Shown one piece after another: positions 1 to 11,486 of a stretch of 64,000 bases of DNA. The translations under genes and the position numbers were made by a program. The stretch spans positions 11,760,270 through 11,824,269 of the forward strand of contig CM055895.1 in assembly GCA_029582155.1 (NCBI GenBank). Reading direction: 5' to 3'. The stretch comes from Panopea generosa. Its lineage: Eukaryota > Mollusca > Bivalvia > Adapedonta > Hiatellidae. The notes under the pieces were generated by a model that saw only the letters and a program-made list of their open reading frames with translations, was not told where the DNA came from and made no database searches. How positions within the stretch are numbered: the stretch's first letter is position 1; the number at the start of each line of letters is the position of its first letter.

Positions 1-35
1 AATTTCAGGTTACACATTTGACATTTTCTAGTTTA

Positions 36-243
36 GTTTGAACTCATTTATCTTATTTTGATTGTGAAACAAGTTCTTAAAACTTAGACAAATCACGCTC
101 GAAGTCTTCCTGGGTATAACCAGTACTAAGCATATGTGGGAAAAGTGTCTTGCTCAAAGACACCACACATAGTCGTGGCGGAGGATCAAACTTACGACCT
201 TCCAATCACAGGTTTGGTGCTATACCACTAGACCATGTGGCGT
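36..243 (-). mobile_element. tRNA-derived SINE, family C
   Basis: Read on the minus strand, the right end is a tRNA-like head: an A-box-like stretch (GGTCTAGTGGTATAGC) followed by a B-box-like GATCC, then a tRNA-unrelated body. The same body recurs at 2577-2793, 4415-4600, 18160-18335 and 30109-30270, with the shared phrases 'AGCAAGACAC' and 'TCTACCAAGGAAGA' in diverged form. It is a non-autonomous retroposon, probably transcribed by Pol III when it was active. This copy is old, judging by mismatches to the others. Confidence 0.7.
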
Positions 244-245
244 TT

Positions 246-1076
246 TCTAAATCATGGAAACACACACCCTCCAGAAACAAACAACATATTTTTGTGATTA
301 TGGTATCAAAAGAAAGGGCTTGATTGTAAATTTGGGAGATTCATTTTTCTCTTTTAAATTTAAAGAAATGAAGAAATTTTACACTTAAAGTTTTTTTGTG
401 TGATCATTTTCTTTTTTTTAGCCCATTTTTGAAGTAAGAAATAAGAAAAACGACTTTAATAAATATCGATATGAAACTTTCGCCACCGATGGAAAACTTA
501 CTTCTTCATCTTTCTACCTAATATTTCTATTTTTATTGTGTTTTGTTTAAATGTATTTGTTAAATTAAGACTACCGGTACCTGTTTTTGTTAAAAATTCA
601 GAAGAAAAATATTAAACAACTGGAATTAGTCATCATTTTTATCAGCTTTACTTTGGCACCAAAATTGTTTAATTCAGACACAGTTTCGAAGAGTTATTAC
701 AGAAATACTAAAAGTGCCGTGTACATTATATTGCTATTATCTTGCCAGTCTCTGTAATTAAGTCACTGATTGTATTATAATTTCTATACTTGATCATAAT
801 TTACTTTTAAAATGAGATGTTGACTGCTTGAAACAGCTTTTGGCAGCTTTAGGGGTTTCTTGCAACGTGTTAGTTTGGGGCCTTGCACAGCTTCATTCCA
901 TACCCGAAATAAAGATATATTTACAATTTTGATGCTTACAGGCAGAATAACGCAGTCGATTTCAGATCGTAAGGACAGGTGTTCAATCCCACTAAGTGTC
1001 TACCTTTTTTTTATTGATTAGATGGTGTTTGCATGATAAAGTCAATTATTTATGTTTATGTATTGCATTTTGTAAA
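246..1076. other. gene-free AT-rich stretch
   Basis: I see only AT-rich unique-looking DNA. No open frame with splice signals, no tandem array and no TIR element was found. A tRNA-like 'GTTCAATCCC' near 985 hints at a SINE relic too short to call. Confidence 0.5.
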
Positions 1077-1084
1077 TTAACCAT

Positions 1085-1480
1085 TCAGCTGTTCAAATTT
1101 GTTTTGTCTCTTCTGCCTTTCCCTTGATATCAAAGGCCAGCAGGGCTTATGTCGTTGTAAAGTGTCCATCGTCTGTCCGTTAACCTGTTTCTTATAGAAG
1201 TGGTAGCATCCTCCACATTTTGCAAAGAATCTTAACCAAACTCGCACAGCATTTGCATAACCACAAAATCTCTGACAAGTTCTTGAACCAGAGTTCAAGC
1301 CATAGACCATATATATTTTAAATGATGCATTGTTACTATAGGGGTCTTCTGAAATGGTTGCAGAAGTCGTGTTCCCAGGGTCAAATTTGGGCATTTCACC
1401 TGAAGATATCCATGTGTCCTCTCTCGTGAAGCCAAACACGAATTCATTAAACTTAATGATGAGGATTACATACCTTGTCA
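1085..1480 (-). repeat. diverged dispersed repeat with an incidental 157-codon frame
   Basis: On the minus strand 1077-1550 is open for 157 codons, but the plus strand carries phrases such as 'GTCTGTCCGTTAAC', 'TTAACCAAACTCGCACAGCA' and 'GGTCAAATTTGGGCATTTC'. These have the style of the bivalve dispersed repeat seen again at 36202. I therefore read the frame as a by-product of an old repeat, not a gene. No conserved domain is recognisable in the translation. Confidence 0.4.
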
Positions 1481-1658
1481 AGGCGTTTGACATACAGAGA
1501 CAAGAGATGTAGAGGGTGAGCCTGATATGCCAGCAGAAAGGACAGTGCATGGATTTTGCTTATTATGATGATGTGTAAATAATAATAGAGAAGACTATAG
1601 TAGACCTTTTTACTTAAGGAAACACTATTTGGTACTTTCAGTGAACTATGTTTAAAAC

Positions 1659-1765
1659 TTTTGGAGATCTAGGGAAAAGTGAAAATACTTTTAGAGATCT
1701 GGGGAACATGGACAAAATACTTTTGGGGAACTTTGGCAAATACTTTTGGAGATCTGGGGAACAAC
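1659..1765. repeat. degenerate tandem repeat, about 30 bp
   Basis: Four imperfect units share 'ACTTTTGGAGATCTGGGGAA'. The third is shortened and lacks the GATCT. The array stops just before the TTAA MITE. Confidence 0.6.
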
Positions 1766-1779
1766 AGGCATTACTTTAA

Positions 1780-2000
1780 CCCTTTGCTCCATAAATACGC
1801 GTTTTCCTGCACCAATCACAGAAGGCCTTTGAAAACAGTGCAGGAAGGGTTCAGATTGCTTGTAACGAGCAATCTGAACACTTCCTGCACTGTTTTCCAC
1901 TCTGTCAATTAATATAAACATAATTCACCCATTGCTGATACGTGGTGAATTAATGCTTTCAATTTGGAAGAATCCAAGAAAATGCTTATGGAGCAAAGGG
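1780..2000 (+). mobile_element. piggyBac-type MITE, copy 1 (TTAA target site)
   Basis: The element begins CCCTTTGCTCCATA and ends with the exact reverse complement TATGGAGCAAAGGG. It is flanked on both sides by TTAA (1776-1779 and 2001-2004). A CCC start and a TTAA duplication are the signature of piggyBac-superfamily elements. At 221 bp it has no transposase and is non-autonomous. An internal near-perfect palindrome (1831-1897, 67 nt) has arms around 'CAGTGCAGGAAG...CTTCCTGCACTG'. Related copies are at 32666-32854 and 49164-49391, and a one-ended derivative is at 41860. Confidence 0.9.
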
Positions 2001-2003
2001 TTA

Positions 2004-2576
2004 AGAGATCTAGAGAACAGAGACCCCCCCCCCCCCCCTTGGAGGGCCTCTGTATTCATATATAATTTAGTTGGACAAAATTTGTTAACTCCCACTTTAT
2101 TTTTAATTGTAGTTAAACACTACACAAGTAGGAAGGCAACATGACATGATAAGGCTGTGTACCAGTAAGCGTAATTCTAAGTTTACCTCTAGTGCATAAA
2201 CTTTTATACTATATTTAATTGCGCACTATGAGCATGACAAGTATGACTGTAAATACTGGTAACTTGTGAACAAGGAACAATTTATTGCTGGGACTATCGA
2301 TAGCACACGCCTGCTACATGTGTTGTTTACATAACGTGAGAATTGTAACATTAGTCATTTCCTAAACCATAAAACAAAACTACTTCAAAATATCAAATTA
2401 TATCTACACATAGGTGAAGGAGCAGGGTGGGGTGGGGGTACCCAAACCAGCAGGAGACACCCCCTCCCACACACATCTCATACAACTTGGCTCCCCAATG
2501 CATGAAGTACTGGGTTTGAAACCCATTGACGGTTCCAATTTTATACCATTTATTGTGGGTATTGGCTTTTTAAGGG
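2004..2576. other. gene-free stretch with C-homopolymer
   Basis: It contains a 15-nt C run (2024-2038) and otherwise unremarkable AT-rich DNA. No gene is supported. Confidence 0.5.
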
Positions 2577-2793
2577 GTGTATGTGGTCCAGTGGTACAGC
2601 ATGTGGAACCCATTATTGGAGGGTCATGGGTTCAATCCTCCACCACAGCAATATGCGCTGTCTTTTAGCAAGACACCATTCCTTCATATACTTAAGTACT
2701 TTGTACTAGTTCTACCAAGGAAGACTTTGAGTATGATTTGCCTAAGTTGTAAGAACTTGTTTCACAATCAAAGTAAAATAGCTAAGTTTAAAA
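2577..2793 (+). mobile_element. tRNA-derived SINE, family C
   Basis: The tRNA-like head has A box TGGTCCAGTGGTACAGC and B box GGGTTCAATCC. It is followed by the family C body, including 'AGCAAGACACC' and 'TTCTACCAAGGAAGAC'. The 3' end runs into A-rich sequence. This is the best preserved copy of the family in the window. Confidence 0.8.
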
Positions 2794-2799
2794 TAAAAG

Positions 2800-4410
2800 A
2801 ATGTGTCAAGATAAAACTTTTTGAGTGACCCTCATACACAATACATATTGATTACATGCAATACAACTATATAAAATATAAATAACTAGTTGTATACACT
2901 AATTGAGTCCTGACGAAATGAAACACAAGATTCCAACTATGTACATAATAGACCTGTACTGAAATACACACTTTAATATAATAGCACAACTCATTTTCCC
3001 TTAGCTAAAGTCATCATGTTCACAAACTTGATAAAAATGGAAGCCCAGTTTTTTTCAAACCAAGTTTGTATCAAACAATTAATATTGTCTAATTGAAACC
3101 ATCCATTCCCACTGGGTTCCCAGTGTACATGCAGTGGAAGTTCGCTTAACACATTAGGTAAGATTTTTCGAGGTTTTTTTTTGTGTGAGTTTTAATACAA
3201 CTATTAAAAAGTCACAAAATATTTAACCCCCACCAGCAGGCCACTCCCCATACCCCATTCCCAATTCACGAGGTAACTTAAACCCTAGGGGGTAATTTGA
3301 TTTTTAACATTTAAAAGTCACAAGTTATTGAAGAAAATAACCACTTTTTCACTGAAAATAACTAGAATGCGGATGTTTGGCATTTAACACTATTTATTAT
3401 GTAAAAATTTTGTAAGGGATGCCCCTGTACCCCTCCCCCCCCCCCACCACCCAGGTCCCCACTCCCCAAACAGCAGGTGGCACCCACTCCCACACTGTTT
3501 AAAAATGAAAGGACTATTGGAGTAAATAACAAGCATACTTTTCATTATAAACACTCATTAAAAAATCAGTATTTCATTTTAAAAAGGAAACGGCTACGCT
3601 CATACGTCCGTGCTACAACAGTATATACAGATATATATCATATAATCAGAGTGAAACGTACAGTCGTAATTAGACAAAATGAAGTTAATTAATACAAGTG
3701 TCAAACAAAAGCCTCACCTTGTACACTGTATCCGATTAAAGCTATTGTACCTTGGCACACTGTATCCAATTAAAGCTCTAATCAGTTTCTTTTAAAAGTT
3801 CCGTTCACGTTCTTATCTTCTTTGTTCTATTATACCTTATGACGAAACTTCCTATGGGATTACCCGTTCTCGGAGAGTTGTTCGCTGTACTGACTAGTAT
3901 GTTATCTGTGTCAAGCTTGTTTACAACTTCTATAAGTATTTCGACTATGCACTTTGTCCCCATGTCCTTTGTGTGATATTCAAAGGGAAATAACTCCAAA
4001 TACACACAAAACATTACGTAACACGCTGACTCATATTTGCTATATTTAGAAGCATTAGTGGTTGGGGGAATTCTGTCATACGTGAAAATGCAATATGGTT
4101 GGCTTGGGATTTTTTATTATCCAGGAGCGGATTTGCTTTGTATTGTTTCATTATTAATTTTGATGTATGATAAACACATATAAAACACTGTATCGGTGCT
4201 AAATCTTCATAAAAAGTCTCGGTCGAGTGACCTAAGACTTACCTATTTCAACACAGAAGCACACATTCCCATTTCATTTGACGGGCGAAAGGAGTCAAAA
4301 AAAGAACATGTGCAGATATTAAAAGTGTATAGTCTAATATAGTTTTGTATATCCAAATATCGAGATTGAATTGAATTAATTATAGCTCCTGAACATGACA
4401 ATTTGATTTT
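2800..4410. other. gene-free AT-rich stretch
   Basis: No gene or element is supported. A short C-rich patch lies at about 3427-3460. A partial duplication of 'CACTGTATCC.ATTAAAGC' occurs at 3725-3775. Short open frames here have no splice context. Confidence 0.5.
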
Positions 4411-4414
4411 AACT

Positions 4415-4600
4415 AATTTATTTTTACATGAAACAAGTTCTTACAACTGAGGCAAACAACTAACGAAGTATTCCTGAATAGAACCGGTACGTACTGAGCA
4501 TTGGCGGATAGTGTCCTGGTCACATTGCCGTGACGGGGAATCGAACACACGATCCTACGATCTTTGGTCCGATGCTTGACCACTGGACCAGGCGCTCAAC
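4415..4600 (-). mobile_element. tRNA-derived SINE, family C
   Basis: The minus-strand head reads TGGTCCAGTGGTCAAGC with a B-box GTTCGATTCCCC, followed by the family C body and the tail 'GAACTTGTTTCATG'. The orientation is opposite to the copy at 2577. Confidence 0.7.
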
Positions 4601-5388
4601 ACAAAAAAAAGTTTCTAAATAATAGTTTTACTTTTGGATGTATATATATATAACTTTTTTTCTGACGTATATCTTCATTTTCGAGAATATTTTTCATAGA
4701 CACTGTGGTGAAATTCCATTATTTATTAGGTCCGTTTCTATCGGTTATCAAATATCAATATATTCAATTCTGCAATTTGTGTGTGACTCACATAAAATTT
4801 AATTGTGAAACTAGTGAATAGCACTATGATTGGCTGTTACGAGACAAAGTACGCATCTAACAACGTTAGAACAAAAGAGGACGAAGCACGTGTGAAACTG
4901 AAATGACAAATAGCAGTTAAATGATACAATAATCCATCATCGCGTTCTTTGATAACAGATGCAAGGCCATCTAGTTTGTAATACGCATGCGTCATCCAAC
5001 ATACGGTCTCTTTACAAATAGACTATGGTGAGTAGTACCACAGAACCAGGGGTTAAAACATATCAGAAAAAAGGAAAAAAAGACATCAATTACTTTTGTT
5101 GACCAATGTGAGTAGTGATTGTAATCCGTGATAATTTTGTATTTGTTGATAAGCTGTAAACGTTGCTTTTAAAAATCGTAGATTCCCTAATTAAATTGTT
5201 TGTCAGCGCATTTTTTTGCATGACAATTTTTTATCTACATGACGCAAATATGAAATTTTTTCAAATGTATGTAGAGGTTGACTTAGCTTCTTCAAAACTC
5301 TGAAAGACAAGGGCTAGTTACAATATATATAATGAATACTTTATTACACTATATATATGGGTACTGAATATATATACAGGGGCTAGTT

Positions 5389-5390
<2 letters not shown>
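4601..5390. other. gene-free AT-rich stretch
   Basis: Nothing is supported here except short runs of TA dinucleotides near 4640 and 5350. The stretch ends in a TA microsatellite. Confidence 0.5.

Positions 5391-5440
<50 letters not shown>
5391..5440. repeat. (TA)n microsatellite
   Basis: About 25 uninterrupted TA units. It immediately precedes the large G/T tract. Confidence 0.95.
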
Positions 5441-5441
<1 letters not shown>

Positions 5442-5520
5442 TGAGACTTACGAGCATTTACGGGGTATTGGTCTATCTTAGACCTTTCTCTTGGGTTCCT
5501 TATAAAATGTGAGGTCTATA

Positions 5521-5590
5521 TTGGTGGTGGTGGTTGTTGTTGGTGGTGGTGGTGGATGTTGTTGTTGTTGTTGTTGTTGTTGGTTGTTAG

Positions 5591-5622
<32 letters not shown>

Positions 5623-5731
5623 GGTTGTTGGTTGTTGTTGTTGTTGTTATTGTTGGTTGGTGGTGGTTGTTGTTGGTTGGTGGTGGTTGTTGTTGTTGTT
5701 GGTTGGTTGTTGTTGTTGTTGTTGTTGGTTG

Positions 5732-5765
<34 letters not shown>

Positions 5766-6443
5766 TTTTTGTTGTTGTTGTTGGTTGGATGTTGGTGGTT
5801 GTTTTTGTTGTTGTTGTTGCTGTTGGTTGGTTGTTGTTGTTGTTGTTGTTGGCTGGTTGTTGTTGTTGTTGGTTGGTGGTGGTTGTTGTTGTTGTTGTTG
5901 GTCGGTGGAGGTTGTTGTTGTTGTTGTTGTTGTTGGTTGGTGGTGGTTGTTGTTGTTGTTGTTGTTGGTTGGTGGAGGTTGTTGTTGTTGTTGGTTGTTG
6001 TTGTTGTTGTTGTTGTTGGTTGGTGGAGGTTGTTGTTGTTGTTGTTGGTTGTTGTTGTTGTTGTTGTTGTTGTTGGTTGGTGGTGGTGGTGGTTGTTGTT
6101 GTTTTTGTTGTTGGTTTAGGTTGTTGTTGTTGTTGTTGTTTTTGTTGTTGGTGGGTGGTGGTTGTTGTTGTTGGTGGTGGTTGGTGGTGGTTGTTGTTGT
6201 TGGTGTTGGTTGTTGTTGTTGGTGGTGGTGGTTGTTGTTGGTGGTTGTTGTTCTTGTGGTTGTTGTTGTTGTGGTTGTTGTAGTGGTGATTGTGGTGGTT
6301 GTTGTGTCTGTGGTTATGGTGGTTGTTGGTTGGTGGTGGTTGTTGTGGTTGTGGTGGTGGTTGTTGTGGTGGTTGTTGTGGGTTGTTGTTGGTTGTTGTG
6401 GGTTGTGGGTTGTTGTTGTGGGTTGTTTGTGGGTTATTGTGGG

Positions 6444-6476
<33 letters not shown>

Positions 6477-6481
6477 GTGGG

Positions 6482-6515
<34 letters not shown>

Positions 6516-8588
6516 GGTTGTTGTTGTTTGTGGGTTGTTGTTGTTGGTGGTGGTGGTGGTGGGTTGTTGTTGTTGTTTGTGGGTTGTTGTTGTTGTGGGT
6601 TGTTGTTATGTTTGGTGGTGGGTGGTTGTTGTTGTTGTTGGTGGTGGTGGTGGGTGGTTGTTGTTGTTGTTGGTTGTTGTTGTTGTTGTTGTTGTTGGTT
6701 GGTGGTTGTTGTTGTTGTTGTTGGTGGTTGGTGGAGGTTGTTGTTGTTGTTGGTTGTTGTTGTTGTTGTTGTTGTTGTTGTTGGTTGGTGGTGGTGGTGG
6801 TTGTTGTTTTTGTTGTTGGTTTATGTTGTTGTTGTTGTTGTTTTTGTTGTTGGTGGGTGGTGGTTGTTGTTGTTGGTGGTGGTTGGTGGTGGTTGTTGTT
6901 GTTGGTGTTGGTTGTTGTTGTTGTTGGTGGTGGTTGTTGTTGGTGGTTGTTGTTCTTGTGGTTGTTGTTGTTGTGGTTGTTGTTGTGGTGATTGTGGTGG
7001 TTGTTGTGTCTGTGGTTGTGGTGGTTGTTGGTTGGTGGTGGTTGTTGTGGTTGTTGTGGTGGTTGTTGTGGTTGTTGTTGTGGGTTGTTGTTGGTTGTTG
7101 TGGGTTGTGGGTTGTGGGTTGTTGTTGTGGGTTGTTTGTGGGTTATTGTGGGTTGTTGTTGTTGTTGTTGTTTGTGGGTTGTTGTTGTTGTTGTTGTTGT
7201 TGGTTGGTGGTTGTTGGTTGGTGGTGGTTGTTATGGTTGTTGTGGTGGTTGTTGTGGTTGTTGTTGTGGGTTGTTGTTGGTTGTTGTGGGTTGTGGGTTG
7301 TGGGTTGTGGGTTGTTGTTGTGGGTTGTTTGTGGGTTATTGTGGGTTGTTGTTGTTGTTGTTGTTTGTGGGTTGTTGTTGTTGTTGTTGTTGTGGTGGTT
7401 GTTGTTGTTTGTGGGTTGTTGTTGTTGTTGTTGTTTGTGGGTTGCTGTTGTTGTTGTTGTTGTTGTTTGTGGGTTGTTGTTGGTGGTGGTGGTGGTAGGT
7501 GGTTGTTATTGTTGTTGTTGGTGGTGGTGGGTGGTTGTTGTTGTTGATGGTGGTGGTGGTGGGTGGTTGTTGTTGTTGTTGTTGGTGGTGGGTGGTTGTT
7601 GTTGTTGTTGGTGGTGGTGATGGGTGTTGTTGTTGTTTCTGAGTTGTTGTTGTTGTTTGTAGGTTGTTGTTGTTGTTGTTGTTGTTTGTGGGTTGTTGTT
7701 GTTGTTGGTGGTGGTGGTGGGTGGTTGTTGTTGTTTGTGGGTTGTTGTTGTTGTTGGTGGGTTGTTGTTGTTGGTGGTGGTGGTGGGTGGTTGTTGTTGT
7801 TGTTTCTGAGTTGTTGTTGTTGTTTGTAGGTTGTTGTTGTTGTTGTTGTTGTGGTTGTTGTTTGTGGGTTGTTGTTGTTGTTTGTGGGTTGTTGTTGTTG
7901 TTGTTTGTGGGTTGTTGTTGTTGGTGGTGGTGGTGGTGGGTTGTTGTTGTTGTTGTTTGTGGGTTGTGGGTTGTGGGTTGTTGTTGTTGTTTGTGGGTTG
8001 TTGTTGTTGGTGGGTTGTTGTTGTTGTTTGTGAGTTGTTGTTGTTGTTGTTGTTTGTGGGTTGTTGTTGTTGTTGTTGTTTGTGGGTTGTGGGTTGTTGT
8101 TGTTGTTTGTGGGTTGTGGGTTGTTGTTGTTGTTTGTGGGTTGTTGTTGTTGGTGGTTGTTGTTTGTGGGTTGTTGTTGTTGTTGTTGTTTGTGGGTTGT
8201 TGTTGTTGTTGTTGGTGGTGGGTTGTGGGTTGTTGTTGTTGTTGTTGTTGGTTGTGGGTTGTGGGTTATTGTTGTTTGTGGGTGGTTGTTGTTGTTCTTG
8301 TTGTTGTTGTTGTTGTTGTTGTGGTTGTTGGTGGTGGGTTGTTGTTGGTGGTGGTTGTTGTTGTTGTTGTTGTTTGTGGGTTGTTGTTGTTTGTGGGTTG
8401 TTGGTTGTTGTTGCTTGTGGGTTGTTGTTATGTTTGTGGGTGGTTGTTGTTGTTGTTGTTGTTTGTGGGTTGTTGTTGTTGTTTGTGGGTTGTTGTTGTT
8501 GTTGTTTGTGGGTTGTTGTTGTTGGTGGGTGGTTGGTGTTGTTGTTGTTGTTGGGTGGTTGGTTGTTGTTGTTGTTGGTGGTGGGTGG

Positions 8589-8620
<32 letters not shown>

Positions 8621-8906
8621 GGATGGTTGTTGTTGGTGGTGGGTGGTTGTTGTTGTTGTTGTTGGTGGTGGGTGGTTGTTGTTGTTGTTGGTGGTGGTGG
8701 TGGGTGTTGTTGTTGTTTCTGAGTTGTTGTTGTTGTTTGTAGGTTGTTGTTGTTGTTGTTGTTTGTGGGTTGTTGTTGTTGTTGGTGGTGGTGGTGGGTG
8801 GTTGTTGTTGTTTGTGGGTTGTTGTTGTTGTTGGTGGGTTGTTGTTGTTGGTGGTGGTCGTGGGTGGTTGTTGTTGTTGTTTCTGAGTTGTTGTTGTTGT
8901 TTGTAG

Positions 8907-8937
<31 letters not shown>

Positions 8938-9475
8938 GTGGGTTGTTGTTGTTGTTTGTGGGTTGTTGTTGTTGTTGTTTGTGGGTTGTTGTTGTTGGTG
9001 GTGGTGGTGGTGGGTTGTTGTTGTTGTTTGTGGGTTGTGGGTTGTTGTTGTTGTTTGTGGGTTGTTGTTGTTGTTGGTGGGTTGTTGTTGTTGGTGGGTT
9101 GTTGTTGTTGGTGGTGGTGGTGGGTGGTTGTTGTTGTTGTTTGTGAGTTGTTGTTGTTGTTGTTTGTGGGTTGTTGTTGTTGTTGTTATTTGTGGGTTGT
9201 TGTTGTTGTTGGTGGTGGTGGTGGGTGGTTGTTGTTGTTTGTGGGTTGTTGTTGTTGTTGGTGGGTTGTTGTTGTTGGTGGTGGTGGTGGGTGGTTGTTG
9301 TTGTTGTTTGTGGGTTGTTGTTGTTGTTGTTTGTGGGTTGTTGTTGTTGTTGGTGGTGGTGGTGGGTGGTTGTTGTTGTTTGTGGGTTGTTGTTGTTGTT
9401 GGTGGGTTGTTGTTGTTGGTGGTGGTCGTGGGTGGTTGTTGTTGTTGTTTCTGAGTTGTTGTTGTTGTTTGTAGG

Positions 9476-9508
<33 letters not shown>

Positions 9509-11360
9509 GTGGGTTGTTGTTGTTGTTTGTGGGTTGTTGTTGTTGTTGTTTGTGGGTTGTTGTTGTTGGTGGTGGTGGTGGTGGGTTGTTGTTGTTGTTT
9601 GTGGGTTGTGGGTTGTTGTTGTTGTTTGTGGGTTGTTGTTGTTGTTGGTGGGTTGTTGTTGTTGGTGGGTTGTTGTTGTTGGTGGTGGTGGTGGGTGGTT
9701 GTTGTTGTTGTTTGTGAGTTGTTGTTGTTGTTGTTTGTGGGTTGTTGTTGTTGTTGTTATTTGTGGGTTGTTGTTGTTGTTGTTGTTTGTGGGTTGTTGT
9801 TGTTGGTGGTGGTGGTGGGTTGTTGTTGGTGGGTTGTTGTTGTTGGTGGTGGTGGTGGGTGGTTGTTGTTGTTGTTTGTGGGTTGTTGTTGTTGTTGATG
9901 GGTTGTTGTTGTTGTTGTTGTTGGTGAGTTGTTGTTGTTGGTGGGTTGTTATTGTTGGTGGTGGTTTGTGGTTGTTGTTGTTGGTGGTGGTGGTGGGTTG
10001 TTGTTGGTGGGTTGTTGTTGTTGGTGGTGGTGGTGGGTGGTTGTTGTTGTTGTTTGTGGGTTGTTGTTGTTGTTGTTTGTGAGTTGTTGTTGTTGTTGTT
10101 GTTTGTGGGTTGTTGTTGTTGTTGTTGTTGTTTGTGGGTTGTTGTTGTTGTTGTTGTTTGTGGGTTGTGGGTTGTTGTTGTTGTTTGTGGGTTGTTGTTG
10201 TTGGTGGTTGTTGTTTGTGGGTTGTTGTTGTTGTTGTTGTTGTTTGTGGGTTGTTGTTGTTGTTGTTGGTGGGTTGTGGGTTGTGGGTTGTTGTTGTTGT
10301 TTGTGGGTTGTTGTTGTTGTTGGTGAGTTGTTGTTGTTGGTGGGTTGTTGTTGTTGGTGGTGGTGGGTGGTTGTTGTTGTTGTTGTTGGTGGTGGCGGTG
10401 GGTGGTTGTTGTTGTTGTTGGTGGTGGTGGTGGGTGTTGTTGTTGTTGGTGGGTGGTTGGTGTTGTTGTTGTTGTTGTTGGATGGTTGGTGTTGGTGGGT
10501 GGTTGTTGTTGGGTGGTTGTTGTTGGGTGGTTGGTGGTGGTGGTGGTGGGTGGTTGTTGTTGTTTGTGAGTTGTTGTTGTTGTTGTTGTTGTTGTTTGTG
10601 GGTTGTTGTTGTTGTTGTTGGTGGGTGGTTGGTGTTGTTGTTGTTGGTGGGTTGTTGTTGTTGGTGGTGGTGGTGGGTGGTTGTTGTTGTTGTTTGTGGG
10701 TTGTTGTTGTTGTTGTTTGTGAGTTGTTGTTGTTGTTGTTTGTGGGTTGTTGTTGTTGTTGTTGTTGTTGTTTGTGAGTTGTTGTTGTTGTTGTTGTTGT
10801 TTGTGGGTTGTTGTTGTTGTTGTTGGTGGTGGGTGGTTGGTGTTGTTGTTGTTGTTGGTGGTGGTGGTGGGTGGTTGTTGTTGTTGTTTGTGGGTTGTTG
10901 TTGTTGTTGTTTGTGAGTTGTTGTTGTTGTTGTTTGTGGGTTGTTGTTGTTGTTGTTTGTGAGTTGTTGTTGTTGTTGTTGTTGTTTGTGGGTTGTTGTT
11001 GTTGTTGTTGTTGTTGGGTGGTTGGTGTTGTTGTTGGTGGTGGGTGGTTGGTGTTGTTGTTGTTGGGTGGTTGGTGTTGTTGTTGGTGGTGGGTGGTTGG
11101 TGTTGTTGTTGTTGTTGTTGGGTGGTTGGTGTTGGTGGGTGGTTGTTGTTGGGTGGTTGTTTTTGGGTGGTTGGTGTTGGTGGGTGGTTGTTGGTGGGTG
11201 GTTGTTGGTGGGTGGTGGGTTGTTGTTGTTGTTGTTGGTGGTGGTGGGTTGTTGTTGTTGTTGGTGGTGGTGGTGGGTTGTTGTGTGGTGGTTGTGTGGT
11301 GGTTGTGTGGTGGTTGTGTGGTGGTTGTGTGGTGGTTGTTGTTGGTGTTGGTGTTGTTGT
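5521..11360 (+). repeat. 5.8-kb keto-only (G/T) satellite-like tract
   Basis: The + strand is almost exclusively G and T for about 5,840 bp. It is built from TTG and GGT trinucleotides with TTTGTGGGTTG punctuations, and A and C appear only sporadically. The minus strand is therefore A/C-only (CAA/CCA). Several scales are nested: trinucleotides, 15-40-bp phrases, and long internal duplications (6060-6480 repeated about 702 bp later; 8740-9150 repeated about 568-571 bp later; marker words near 7636/7803 recur near 8716/8879). Clusters of GGTGGTGGTGG could form two-tetrad G-quadruplexes. The long + strand frames (Cys/Val/Leu/Gly/Trp runs) are composition artefacts and I do not call them genes. 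Confidence 0.95.
11278..11338 (+). repeat. 11-bp tandem repeat at the edge of the G/T tract
   Basis: Five regular copies of GTGTGGTGGTT lie at the right end of the G/T tract. They are more homogeneous than the rest and suggest recent local amplification. Confidence 0.85.
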
Positions 11361-11486
11361 TGAGTTTGAGTTTTATTATTGAGTTAAGTTTTTTTATTAT
11401 TGAGTTTTGAGGTTTTTATAATTGATTTTGATTTTTTTTATTATTGAATTTTGAGGGGTTTATTATTGAATTTTGAGTTTTTTATT
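11361..11486. repeat. degenerate TTTTATTATTGA repeat
   Basis: Imperfect copies of TTTTATTATTGAGTTTTGAG form a transition from the G/T tract to the AT-rich array. Confidence 0.6.

Noticed and set aside
1077-1550. 157-codon minus-strand frame
   Set aside because: It overlaps phrases typical of a dispersed bivalve-type repeat and shows no recognisable domain or start context.
5509-11410. Many plus-strand frames of up to 703 codons made of Cys, Val, Leu, Gly and Trp runs
   Set aside because: They follow from the absence of A and C in the G/T tract (no TAA, TAG or TGA possible). No domain, splice signal or codon bias supports them.
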